From Beroe forskalii (Eukaryota > Ctenophora > Nuda > Beroida > Beroidae), in contig WFMF01000227.1 of NCBI GenBank assembly GCA_011033025.1, positions 62,001-126,000 of the forward strand: a stretch of DNA of 64,000 nt. The letters run 5' to 3'. Both the position numbers and the translations under genes were made by a program. How positions within the stretch are numbered: the stretch's first letter is position 1; each line of letters starts with the position of its first letter. The notes beneath the pieces were generated by a model. The model saw only the letters and a list, made by a program, of their open reading frames with translations. It had not been told where the DNA came from and ran no database searches. Below, piece after piece: positions 41,701 to 52,001 of the stretch.

Positions 41701-44700
41701 GGGAAAGCTCGAAAAATCTGCCAATTATCCAAGATTCCAAGCTCTTTCATTTTACGCATGACGCATCCAAAATACGAGCATTTAAAAGGAACCAGAAGAA
41801 TTATGATATCATCATCTTGTGAATAATTTGGCCGGGGACTGGACCTACGATAACTCAAAATCAAATTATCATCTTATTCAGGAATACACAGATGTAACAT
41901 TACCTCGAGACCCGTTCCAGCTGGATCAGCGATCCACCCTCCAATGAGGAGAGGCAGGAGCTGCCCAGTGGATCTGTGCTCCATGTTCCCTGGACACCCT
42001 CCCGTCTCCTGAGGAAAACAAGAGAATTTAGGGAACAAGAAAATTGAAGGAAAAAGAGAATTGAGGAAAACAAGAGACTTTAGGACAACAAGAGAATTGA
42101 GGAAGTCAATAGAATTGTGGAAAACAAGAGAATTGAGGAAAACAAGAGAATTGAGGAAAACAAGAGAATTGAGGAAAGCAAGAGAATTGAGGAAAACAAG
42201 AGCCTTGAGGAAAACAAGAGAATTGAAGGAACAAGAGAATTGAAGAGAGCATGAGAATTAAGGAAAGCAAGAGAATTGAGGAAAACAAGAGAATTGAGGA
42301 AAGCAAGAGAATTGAGGAAAACAAGAGAATTGAAGGAGCAAGATAATTGAGAAAAGCAAGAGAATTGAGGAAAACAAGAGAATTGAAGGAACAAGATACT
42401 TGAGGAAAGCAAGAGACTTGGCATGAGCTCGAGAAACAAGAGAATTGAGGAAAGCAAGAGAATTGAGGAAAACAAGAGACTTGACATGGGCTCGAGAAAC
42501 AAGAGAATTGAGGAAAACAAGATACTTGAGGAAAGCAAGAGACTTGACATGGGCTCTAGAAACAAGAGAATTGAGGAAAGCAAGAGAATTGAGGAAAACA
42601 AGAGACTTGACATGGGCTCGAGAAACAAGAGAATTGCAGCACCTGCAGAACCACGGAGTGCTCTATCTCCCTCTGCAGCTGATGCTCCTCCAGCAGTCTC
42701 GCTGTCTTACGCCTCATCCGGGCAGAGTACACCTCATCCACCAGAGCTGACAGCTTGGTGGACAGCTCGGTGATGTCTCCGTGTTCAGCAGCAAGCTCCT
42801 TGATGGTGTCGATGGTCTCGATAACGGCGAGTTCAGTGGCCATTTCAGTGCTGGTAAGCAGGGTGAGTGTAGTTGGAGTGTCCACGAGAGGTGAGGATGT
42901 CGTTAGGGGTGGAGTTCAGATACAAACCTGCAGATTAATAAGTATCAGAGTATTAGAGATGGGTGGAGCAAGTGGTTAGTGGTTGGATGGAAACAGAGAT
43001 TGTTCAACATAAGTTAAAACTTTAAAAGATCACTCAATAATGTTGAAATACAATTAATGAAGTCACACAAACGTCCAGTACCGCAGGTGAAGAGATTGAG
43101 TGAGGAGTAAGGGTCGCTGAAGGGCTCGCCCGGAACTGCCACCTCGTAGCCATCACTAGGCCGCCCTCCTACTGGCTCTATCTCCCCCGTGTCAGGGTGG
43201 ATGGAGATGCCCATTATGGGCACGGACACGCCCAGGGAGTGGTCTGTCATCATGCCCCCGATCTGTATGGGAACCCTGGACACAGTGGGTTAGCAGGTCA
43301 TGAAAATTAGGGGAATGGTACACGCACAATAGGTGTAAATGATGAAATTTAACCAAGATATTATTCGCTCGAATCATTAAATATCAGTATTTCAATCCAC
43401 TCAGCTCTCATCCACTACAAGGCAGCCGCTAACCTGAGCCTGGTAACAGGGTGGATGTAAGTGCCAGAGACAGGCAGCAGTTCGTTGGTCTGCGGGTGGA
43501 TGGTGACTGCCAGCAGCGGTGCGAATAACCCACTGTCCGGATCAGGGATGGGGGCTTCGTACTGAAGATCAGACTTCTTGCTGACCTGCCCAGATAAGTG
43601 AAGTTATAACCAGAAACAGCTGACTGGAAATTATCACTTTATTTCCGAGATTTATCTCGATTTGAGAATTTGCCCTCAGAAGTGCTAAACTTTGAACTCG
43701 CACCCCAGGCCACGCCAAAAACTCAGAGCTGCAATTTGCTGAACCTGACCTGTTTAAGCTGCGTGGGGACTGCCACGCCGCCTGGTGTGGTAGGATGGGA
43801 GATGTAAGGGATGAGAGGGGTGGTGGGACACATGGTCTGATGAAACTAACCTGTTTGAGCTGAGTGGGGACTGCCATGCCGCCTGGTGTGGTAGGATGGG
43901 AGATGTAAGGGATGAGAGGGGTGGTGGGACACATGGTCTGATGAAACTAACCTGTTTAAGCTGAGTGGGGACTGCCATGCCGCCTGGTGTGGTAGGATGG
44001 GAGATATAAGGGATGAGAGGGGTGGTAGGACACATGGTCTGATGAAACTAACCTGTTTAAGCTGAGTGGGGACTGTCATGCCGCCTGGTGTGGTAGGATG
44101 GGAGATGTAAGGGATGAGATGGGTGGTGGGACACATGGTCTGATGAACTCAACCTGTTTAAGCTGGGTGGGGACTGCCATGCCGCCTGGTGTGGTAGGAT
44201 GGGAGATGTAAGAGATGAGAGGGGTGGTAGGACACATGGTCTGATGAAACTAACCTGTTTAAGCTGAGTGGGGACTGTCATGCCGCCTGGTGTGGTAGGG
44301 TGGGAGATGTAAGGGATGAGAGGGGTGGTAGGACACATGGTCTGATGAAACTAACCTGTTTAAGCTGAGTGGGGACTGCCATGCCGCCTGGTGTGGTAGG
44401 GTGGGAGATGTAAGGGATGAGAGGGGTGGTAGGACACATGGTCTGATGAAACTGACCTGTTTAAGCTGAGTGGGGACTGCCATGCCGCCTGGTGTGGTAG
44501 GATGGGAGATGTAAGGGATGAGAGGGGTGGTGGGACACATGGTCTGATGAAACTAACCTGTTTAAGCTGAGTGGGGACTGCCATGCCGCCTGGTGTGGTA
44601 GGGTGGGAGATGTAAGGTATGAGAGGGGTGGTGGGACACATGGTCTGATGAAACTAACCTGTTTGAGCTGAGTGGGGACTGCCATGCCGCCTGGTGTGGT

Positions 44701-45612
44701 AGGATGGGAGATGTAAGGGATGAGAGGGGTGGTGGGACACATGGTTTGATGAAACTAACCTGTTTGAGCTGAGTGGGGACTGCCATGCCGCCTGGTGTGG
44801 TAGGATGGGAGATGTAAGGGATGAGAGGGGTGGTAGGACACATGGTCTGATGAAACTAACCTGTTTGAGCTGAGTGGGGACTGCCATGCCGCCTGGTGCG
44901 GTAGGATGGGAGATGTTAGGGATGAGAGGTGTGGTAGGACACATGGTCTGATGAAACTAACCTGTTTAAGCTGGGTGGGGACTGCCATGCCGCCTGGTGT
45001 GGTAGGATGGGAGATGTAAGGTATGAGAGGGGTGGTAGGACACATGGTCTGATGAAACTAACCTGTTTAAGCTGAGTGGGGACTGCCATGCCGCCTGGTG
45101 TGGTAGGGTGGGAGATGTAAGGGATGAGAGGGGTGGTGGGACACATGGTCTGATGAACTCAACCTGTTTAAGCTGGGTGGGGACTGCCATGCCGCCTGGT
45201 GTGGTAGGATGGGAGATGTAAGGGATGAGAGGGGTGGTAGGACACATGGTCTGATGAAACCAACCTGTTTGAGCTGAGTGGGGACTGCCATGCCGCCTGG
45301 TGTGGTAGGATGGGAGATGTAAGGGATGAGAGGGGTGGTAGGACACATGGTCTGATGAAACTAACCTGTTTAAGCTGAGTGGGGACTGCCATGCCGCCTG
45401 GTGTGGTAGGATGGGAGATGTAAGAGATGAGAGGGGTGGTGGGACACATGGTCTGATGAAACTAACCTGTTTAAGCTGAGTGGGGACTGCCATGCCGCCT
45501 GGTGTGGTAGGATGGGAGATGTAAGGGATGAGAGGGGTGGTAGGACACATGGTTTGAGCGTGGTCTGGAACTATCACCAGCTGAGCAGTGCTAGGGTCGA
45601 ACATCACGTTGC
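38701..45612 (-). CDS. Gene B: uncharacterised protein with Pro/Gly repeat motifs and coiled coils
   Basis: Minus-strand exons with good sites: 45,467-45,612; 43,434-43,585; 43,275 to about 43,080; 42,643-42,850; 41,904-42,008; 41,455-41,592; about 40,095-40,421; 39,714-39,878; 39,378-39,511; 38,701-38,902 (stop). The first half carries a loose repeat in which a hydrophobic segment is followed by HPxT(N/G)E and PVxG: VTIHPQTNELLPVSG, ISIHPDTGEIEPVGG, SESGLLVPVGGSMEDPKGG, LDPQSKLVVPITMGD. The second half is coiled coil (ATELAVIETIDTIKELAAEH, MLEEELMSRSMFWRRQRA, ARERHEAMTERLQTDIS). I do not recognise the family; upstream exons above 45,612 are not found and the join 43,080/42,850 is uncertain. 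Two exon boundaries are expanded into tandem arrays, and the last exon ends in three copies of KTHGM. Confidence 0.7.
38740..38784 (-). repeat. Three 15-bp copies at the end of the last gene B exon
   Basis: AAAACTCACGGTATG on the minus strand occurs three times, coding KTHGM each time. Each copy contains a possible donor (CACG|GTATG), so an exon-end plus donor seems to have been tripled. Confidence 0.75.
39168..39248. mobile_element. Short MITE with AAATAGGCGG terminal repeats (copy 2)
   Basis: Starts AAAAATAGGCGGTTAATTTC and ends ACGACCGCCTATTTATC, matching the ends of the element at 12,050-12,138. The internal sequence differs. It lies in a gene B intron. Confidence 0.5.
40321..41000 (-). 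repeat. Five copies of a gene B exon start with its acceptor
   Basis: Units of about 125-150 bp. Each reads on the minus strand as a pyrimidine tract and acceptor (CCCTCCCCTCCCTAG), then coding sequence for GPVCGARLDPQSKLVVPITM and GDTPPPSTRG. Only the copy at 40,421 downward continues into the long exon. The others, at about 40,475-40,570, 40,617-40,715, 40,741-40,838 and 40,890-40,985, break off after GTRG-like residues. Confidence 0.8.
41015..41115 (-). repeat. Dispersed repeat, copy 1
   Basis: On the minus strand it includes GCGCTCGTCTCCGGCCTGTA, GCTCCCTCACC and GGCCCATCCCCCTTCTAGT. The same words in the same order occur on the plus strand at about 56,815-56,935. No RNA polymerase III boxes or ORF are evident. 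Confidence 0.6.
42010..42640 (-). repeat. 18-bp minisatellite forming a gene B intron
   Basis: About 33 units of GAGAATTGAGGAAAACAA (plus strand) with GAAAGC variants and interspersed GACTTGACATGGGCTCGAG. On the minus strand it is TTCTCTTGTTTTCCTCAA, and the intron acceptor at 42,009 (TTCTCTTGTTTTCCTCAG) is one unit with a single change. The whole intron is thus an expanded acceptor tract. Confidence 0.85.
43740..45555 (-). repeat. 101-bp tandem array of about 18 units, each with a gene B exon end and donor
   Basis: Near-identical units. On the minus strand each holds CCTACCACACCAG, then GGCATGGCAGTCCCCACTCA and GCTTAAACAG followed by a donor gttagtttc. The first unit (top, 45,550) is continuous with the exon beginning 45,612, and its donor at 45,467 joins in phase to 43,585. 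Because 101 is not a multiple of three, using a later donor would shift the frame. Many open frames (MCPTTPLIPYISHPTTPGG) are by-products of the array. Units vary at few sites, for example GCTTAAACAG against GCTCAAACAG. Confidence 0.9.
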
Positions 45613-46004
45613 CTGTAACAATGCCCAGGTAACTTTTCAACATATTAGTGTATTACAATCAAATTTGAGCTCCTTATAAAGACGTCTTTACATGGGAGTC
45701 ATACTAATTATAGAGACTTAACTAAGCTAAGCTATGCTAAGCTCAGCTAGTAAGCTATGATAAGCTGCTCCACCCAACACCGGGCAGAAGTCATTTTCCT
45801 GAAACCCCAGTCCCCTGCGACGGGATGTCTGTCTGAATCTTTCGCAGATCCATGCATGAAACATGGAAGGGGACAAAGCCTCTGCTGAACTCTGTGGGGC
45901 GATAATGGACATATCTGAGCTCTCATACGTGATGTAGCACAACTTGAATGCCTTTGTTTTGGAAATTCTAACTCAAAGTTTTTCCACGATTTAATGATGG
46001 GTTC
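45613..46004. other. No confident gene; possible upstream end of gene B
   Basis: Minus-strand open frames at 45,727-45,942 and 45,747-46,124 have no recognisable domain and the second runs into a minisatellite. Earlier gene B exons may lie here, but none can be supported. Confidence 0.3.
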
Positions 46005-46135
46005 TGACACCAGTTTTACGGAAACCCAGTATTTACTGACACCAGTTTTTACTGACACCCAGTTTTTACTGACACAAGTTTTTAATGGCACCCAGTTTTC
46101 ACTGACACCAATATTTACTGACACCAGTTTTGACT
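46005..46135. repeat. ACTGACACCAGTTTTT minisatellite (family member 3)
   Basis: About seven units of 16-18 bp such as TTTACTGACACCAGTTTT. The TGACACCAG core is that of the arrays beside gene A and gene B. Confidence 0.75.
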
Positions 46136-46479
46136 GTGTAGATTAATCAATACTCAATCAAACACTTATAAAATTTATGTGATTTTCCCAGTGAATATGT
46201 AAGGTGAATGCATATTATGCTCACTTGAAGGTGCAGAAGTGAGTCGATTGGCACTTCGGCAATAGCTTGGATTTGCACGCTGTCACGTGCAGCAAAAAAG
46301 CACCCAGGCGCGGCGTGATGAACCGCGCCATAAAAGGTCGAGACACGTCCTGGGTCGTCCTGTGAGTACTGAGTATATGCTGTAGCTCCACAATAGATTT
46401 ATGACAATATAACTCATACCGGGTGGTCCAAAAAGAACGTTACAAAAGGCCTCCTGACACACGGTACCCCGTCCACTTT

Positions 46480-46845
46480 TGATGGACAGGTTGTTGACAG
46501 GCGAATGCCAGGTTCGCAGACAGGTCAGGTACAGGTTCTGATCTGAATTAAAACAGGTTTCAACATTTTAAAAGAAATTTCCGACGGGTTCTTGACGGGT
46601 TCTTGACGGGTTTTGGACAGGATTTAGACAGGTTCTTGACGGGTTGACAGGTTCTCGACAGGATTTGGACGGGTTCTAGATAGATTTTAAAGAAATTCTA
46701 GACGGGTTTTGGACGGGTATTTATGCAAGTTTGGACAGGTTTTGGACGGGTTTTGGAAAGATTTAAGACAGTTTTTGACAAGTTTTGAACAAGTTTGGTC
46801 AGGTTTTGAACAGATTTTGACGGTTTTGGTTCATTTGATGTAATA
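46480..46845. repeat. GACGGGTTTTGGACAGG minisatellite
   Basis: About 20 imperfect units of 12-18 bp alternating GACGGGTT and GACAGGTT cores. Just upstream, ACCGGGTGGTCCAAAAAGAA near 46,419 resembles the end of a DNA transposon, but no partner end was found. Confidence 0.6.
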
Positions 46846-47079
46846 TTAATTGAATGTAATTATATTAATTTTGTTACACACTCGAGTTACATTTTCCATG
46901 CGCGAGCTATTTTTCTTCAATCTGTGGAGCTGTTAGATTTTGAAGTCTTTTCATTCCACGACAACAAGCAATAATGCGAAAGAACAGGAAGACAGGACAT
47001 ATCTACCTACATATTATAAAGTTATAATATACGGGAAGAAAATGGAGACGATCTGAAGATGATTTTTTCTCTCCATTGG

Positions 47080-48440
47080 CCTTTTGTATACAAAAGGATA
47101 AAAAAACCAATTTTTTTTTCCTTATTTTTGGATCTTAAAAAGGGGGTTTTTGGGGGTTTGGGCCCCAAAAAAGTGGGGTCCCCCGGGGGCCCCAGTTTTA
47201 AAAGGGGCCCTTAAAGGGGTTTTAAAAAATTCTAATTAGGGGGCCAATCCTTTAAATTAAATTTTTTTTTTAAAACAAAACCAGAAATTTTTCCATTTTT
47301 GATCCTGTTGTTTTAAAAACATCTCACCCCCTTTTACATATTTTGGGATTCGAACCTTTTTTTAAGACCAGCACCCAATAAAGCCCCCACGGGAAAAATG
47401 CCCTGCCCCCGAATGCCCCCAAGCAATCCAATTATTTGGGGATTGTTTCCCCCCTTGGTTAATTGGGTTTGGGATTCCCCTTCCCCTTTTTTAACCCCCC
47501 ACTTCTTTAAAACCCCCCTCCCTCCCCTCTAAAACCATCAAACCATTCTATTCAGGACCCCCAGCAAAAACACACAACAGCAAAAACAGGGGGTGAAAAT
47601 TACAACAGCATAAACCTCCCTTTTAAAGTGCAAGATTTACCCCCATTGCAGTTTTGTGTTTTAAAAACCCCAAATTGGGTTTTTAAATTTACCCCGAGTC
47701 GAAAATCTCTCCCCCCCGGGTTAGCTAAAATTTGACCAATTGCACCCAGCCAGCGACGGGGGGGTTGCGGATCAAAAGCACAAACCCAAAAAAATTTTTT
47801 TAAGCGAAAGTGTTTCAGTGCTTTTATGCCCGGTATGGTTTTTATTTTTTCCCGGATAAAAAGTCGTCAAGGTCTTTCCCATGGTGTTAGACAGAGAAAG
47901 GTTGAGGTAAGGGTACCCTGCCTTGTTTTTTAATTGATTACAGAATTGGGTAACTTTTGGGGATTTCCCTCAAGAGTTTTTCCCTTTTTGCTTGCATAAA
48001 TCGTTTAACCCTTCCCCCCAATATTGAGATGGTAGGGGGAAGCTGGTGGGCGTCCCCTTTCTGGGGGTCTCTGATTGCCGGGTTAATGGAAATATCTAGG
48101 ACCCCTCCCCAGTACTTTCAGTGTCATGACCATACTTCTCAGTTTTCCAAAAAGAAATAACCACAACCGATGGTTTTTGTATTCTGGAACAAACCCTTGG
48201 ACTTGCACCAAGCCCGGGCTTATCCAGGGGTTTAAAGAACTTCATGGTTAGAAACCCCTTAAAATTTAAGCCATGAAAAAAAGATTAAAAATTTTTCCTG
48301 TTTGAAGTGTTCAAAGGGTAAAATTTCCTTTTTAAAGTTCCATTTACCCCTAACCCAACAAAATTTCTTAGTTTCCCCGGAAAAACTCTCGTTAAAAAAT
48401 TGTTTAAACTTCGTGGTTCAAAAAACCCTTTTTTTGGATC
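47080..48440. other. Second degraded-consensus segment
   Basis: Homopolymer-rich sequence of the same character as 32,108-33,640. It joins directly to the LINE reverse transcriptase on its right, so it probably represents the 3' part of that LINE and its flank in damaged form. No reliable feature can be called. Confidence 0.6.
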
Positions 48441-51400
48441 AAAGCCAACCGCTCTAAATCATTTATAAACAGAATGAATAAGAGTGGCCCAGGACACTTC
48501 CCTGAGGAACACCACTGAGCACTTTGGCGTTGACTGAGTGGACACCATTAAGAACCACCATTGGTGCGGTCCGTGAGGTGGCTGAATCCATTTAATAAGC
48601 ATCATCGTGAAAGCCATATCTCTTAGCTTCTTGATGAAATATCAGATCCACTTTATCAAATGCTTTAAGCATAATCGAGATATATTAGTCTGTATCTTGA
48701 CTCTGGTAAATCCTTGAATATGTCGTCAAAATGATCCAAGCATTTAGTCAGGCAGCTTCTGTTAAGATCTGAAACCGTGCTGCTTATCCGTCCAGTAGGT
48801 TGTTCGATTCCAGATGGTGAATCATGTGTTTTCTGACTACTCTCATAGACTTTAACAACATGTGATTAAGGTAACAGGTCTGTAGTTAGCAACTTCACAT
48901 CTGCTACCTCTTAAATAACGGCGTTATGAACCCTGTCTTGTAGATTTTTGGCACAACGCCAGATGACATGGACTCCGACCACAAAAGATGGATTGGCAAA
49001 CTGAGGCTTGCTGCACATTTTCTTTAGGAGAATATGGCCGGGATACCATCGGGTCAGGGGCAGAGTCAGAGCTTAATTTCGGATATAGCTTCCTTTATGC
49101 TCTCAGTGTTAGTTCAACTTCTGTGTCACTACTGGTTAGGGGTGGTACGGTAAAAGAAGGATCTGACTTTTTCTGTACAGTTCCGGGTCACTGAAAACAA
49201 ACAAAACTGTTGCTGAAGAATGTTAGCCATCTCCTTTCTGTCAGTCACCAGTTCCTTGTCAGCATTCAAGAGAGTGTTGATACTGTGCTTAACTTTGGAG
49301 AAGGGGATTTAGCGTAGGAGTAGAAGAACCGGGTTAGTCTTGATTCTTTCTACTGCTCGTCTTTCTCCTTGATCAAAGGTAATTGGATGATAGCTTCCTT
49401 TATGTCGTAGGACACCAACCCGATCTCATCTTCAAGTTCCTTGATTCCGGGCCAAGTCACCTGAGCACTTTGCAGCAGAGAGCCGACCCTCTCAGCTTCG
49501 ACTTTCTGCGTCTCAAGGGTTGTAAAGCTTAGGTCGACCAGTCGGCGGTCGTTTGCGAGGGACATTCTCCAGGCACATCGAGAACTTTTTGATTGAATTT
49601 TTGCAGGAAATTCTCGAATGCGCATGCTTCTCGCAATTCTGTCCAATCCACATCGTTAAACAGCTCATTGAGTAGGACAAAAAGTCAGCTTGATTGAAAA
49701 CCAGAGACCTGAAGTTCATTTCGTCGAGATAAGCTGCCTGCGCATCGTCCATGGCACCAGGATTGAAGGACAGAAGGACATTGAGCCATTTCATGATCCG
49801 ATAGCTCTGTAGATTCAGCTTTGACATCTGAAATAAGTCTGTCATTATTACAGAGAACAAGGTCCAGGATGTTGCTCCCTCTGGTGTGGGCACTCGTTAC
49901 CATTCTGACTGAGGAGGAATGTAGACATGAAATTCAGCATGACACTGAGCTGAGAAGTTGGACTCAGACGTTCCTCCGCTCAAGACATTGAAGGAGTCCC
50001 AGTTAATCTGAGGCAGGTTGAAGTCACTGTAATGAATATGTCATAGTCAGTACTTTGGGAGACTTTCAATAGTGCACTTCAGGTGCTCTATCAGGTTAGA
50101 GAAGCTGGAGAAGCTTGCATCAGGCGGTCTGTATACCACTGCCACCAATAGCTTTGCAGAAGGGTACACATTACAGATGCCCTGGCAGAAACCGTCATCG
50201 TAGCACTCCGACGAAGAGATGGGGAGCGAAGACAGTGAGTATAGTAGAACTCCGCCGCCGTTCCTTTTATCGCGGTCACTCCGAGATACACAGTAGCCTG
50301 GGATTTGCAGTTGAGCGTCACTGATGTAAGATTTCAGCCACGACTCCGTGATGGCAATAAACGGAAACATCTTCCCGAGAGGCGTTTCTCTTCAACATGC
50401 CCAATTAGGTCGTTGAGCTTCCATCTGCCGACACTCTGCGCAGATGGGTTGAGGCTCTAGCATTTAGTAGTAGGAGTGATGAGAGAAGGGGATGTGGTGG
50501 GGAGGAAGTCTGGACACTCCTAGCGGCATCATGGGAGGGGGTGGTGGGGCTTGGTAAGACATGGGTGGGGGCTGCAAGCCGTCACTGGCGGAGGAGGTGG
50601 AGCTGCACCTTGTTCCACTCTCTTCTCCAACGAGTCCAACTTGGCCGCCATCCCTACAACCAAGTCTCGCAACTCTAAAAAAATCACTCGAATTAGAGTT
50701 GCTGCTGACATTCTTCTGCTTTGTGGCTCCTCCCCTTGCCAGCTCGTGGGTTAGCTTTTGGAGTCACTTCGTGGTTTCTTCCTGGCAGACCTGGGATGAA
50801 ACTTGGAGCAGTCTTTTTTAGCACATGAACCCTTCTGTACCACCGTATTACAGATTTCAGGATGGAAGTAGGGCAGTTGTTTCCTTTCTTACACCCTTTG
50901 CTGTCAGAAGATCCCGCTGATCTGTACTTATAACAAATTCTGGGAGAATGAGAATAGGGACATCTACCCTCAATCACCTTCTTCCCGCTGATACCATGAG
51001 GGCAGTTCAGTTGAGGTACCTCTGACAAGCCGGAGTGTCTGTCTGAGACGAGCTGGGAGATTCTCTGGTACTTGAGAAGAGGGGGTTTCTGTAGGGGTTC
51101 CATGCATCACCTGATCCTGGGTGGATGATAGCGCGCCCGAAAAGATTGGAGAGATCAGCCATACTGTCCGAAATCTGACTGCCGGACGGTACGACCCTGA
51201 AGTGTGACGTGATCTCTGTTTCCTGGGCTCTATCGGGTCAATAACACTATGGCATTCGTCACAAAGCCAAACAAATCCGCCGGGTGCATCGGAGTGCTGA
51301 TAGAGTCTGATGAAGGGGTTCTGTTCTCTCGCACTGATGGGCCCCTCTGAAACACTTGAAGCAGCGAAACAAGGGCGCAGTCTCAGGCTCATGATCAATG

Positions 51401-51615
51401 ACGTAGTCACAACCGCAGTCACCACACTTCGCAGGCATCAGTGCCATCAATCCTTGAGATATATGCGAGTGACAAGGGTCGACTTCGTGAACAATTTGTA
51501 ACCTGATCGTCTGAGAGAGCAATGCCAAGGAACGTAGCACAACTTTCAAGCAACGCAACGTTGAACTGATTGAGACGCTGAATGTTACCTGAGCGATTAG
51601 TCTGAAAACAATCAA
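48440..51615 (-). mobile_element. Decayed LINE (non-LTR retrotransposon)
   Basis: Minus-strand fragments in LINE order. ORF1-like region (about 51,615-50,690): a zinc-binding CGDCGCDY...FRCFKCFRGAH...CDECH segment and a Cys/His cluster (CPHGISGK...GRCPYSHSPRICYKY...CKKGNNCP). Endonuclease region (50,370-50,047 and on): FPFIAITESWLKSYISDA, GGGVLLYS and LVAVVYRPPDA, typical of the apurinic-type endonuclease of LINE ORF2. Reverse transcriptase remnants (about 48,830-48,450): KAFDKVD, SGVPQGSVLG and LFINDLE-like words in shifting frames. Stops and frame shifts show that it is dead. CR1/L2-like clades have this layout; a precise clade is not claimed. It lies just upstream of, or in an early intron of, TFDP in opposite orientation. 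Confidence 0.8.
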
Positions 51616-52001
51616 AGTTTGAAATAACTGGTCTTATAGAAATGTCAGCCTTTTCATCAGTTTTCCAATGATAACCTTAATGTTTTCACTGTCATTTTTG
51701 GGACAATTTTTGCCAAATTAACCATTGTACAATGTATGCTGTATTGTAGTGTTATACTATACGCACAGCAATGCAGCAGCAGCTGATACCTATATCGTTA
51801 TCAAAAGCAGATAAGAGAGCTACTTAAATCGATACAAAATGCAAAGTATGATATGGATATATTCCATTCTTTTTGAAATACGAGTTAACGAATACCTGTA
51901 AAATGAATTATTTGCCAGTGTACTCATTTGACACAATAAATTCCAAATAACCATTTATTTCAAGCGGTTTTCCATTTAATTTCATTCCCTCAAATCAGCA
52001 G

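Noticed and set aside
42061-42773. Open frames of RKTRELRK and LLFSSILL type
   Set aside because: Both strands of the 18-bp minisatellite in a gene B intron. The true exon here is 42,643-42,850 on the minus strand.
43740-45555. CRISPR-like regular repeat
   Set aside because: Period is 101 bp with no unique spacers and the context is a eukaryotic gene. It is a simple tandem array.
43569-45643. Series of 93-225 residue frames reading MCPTTPLIPYISHPTTPGG
   Set aside because: They are translations of the 101-bp array in rotating frames. Only the first unit, continuous with the exon at 45,612, is treated as coding.
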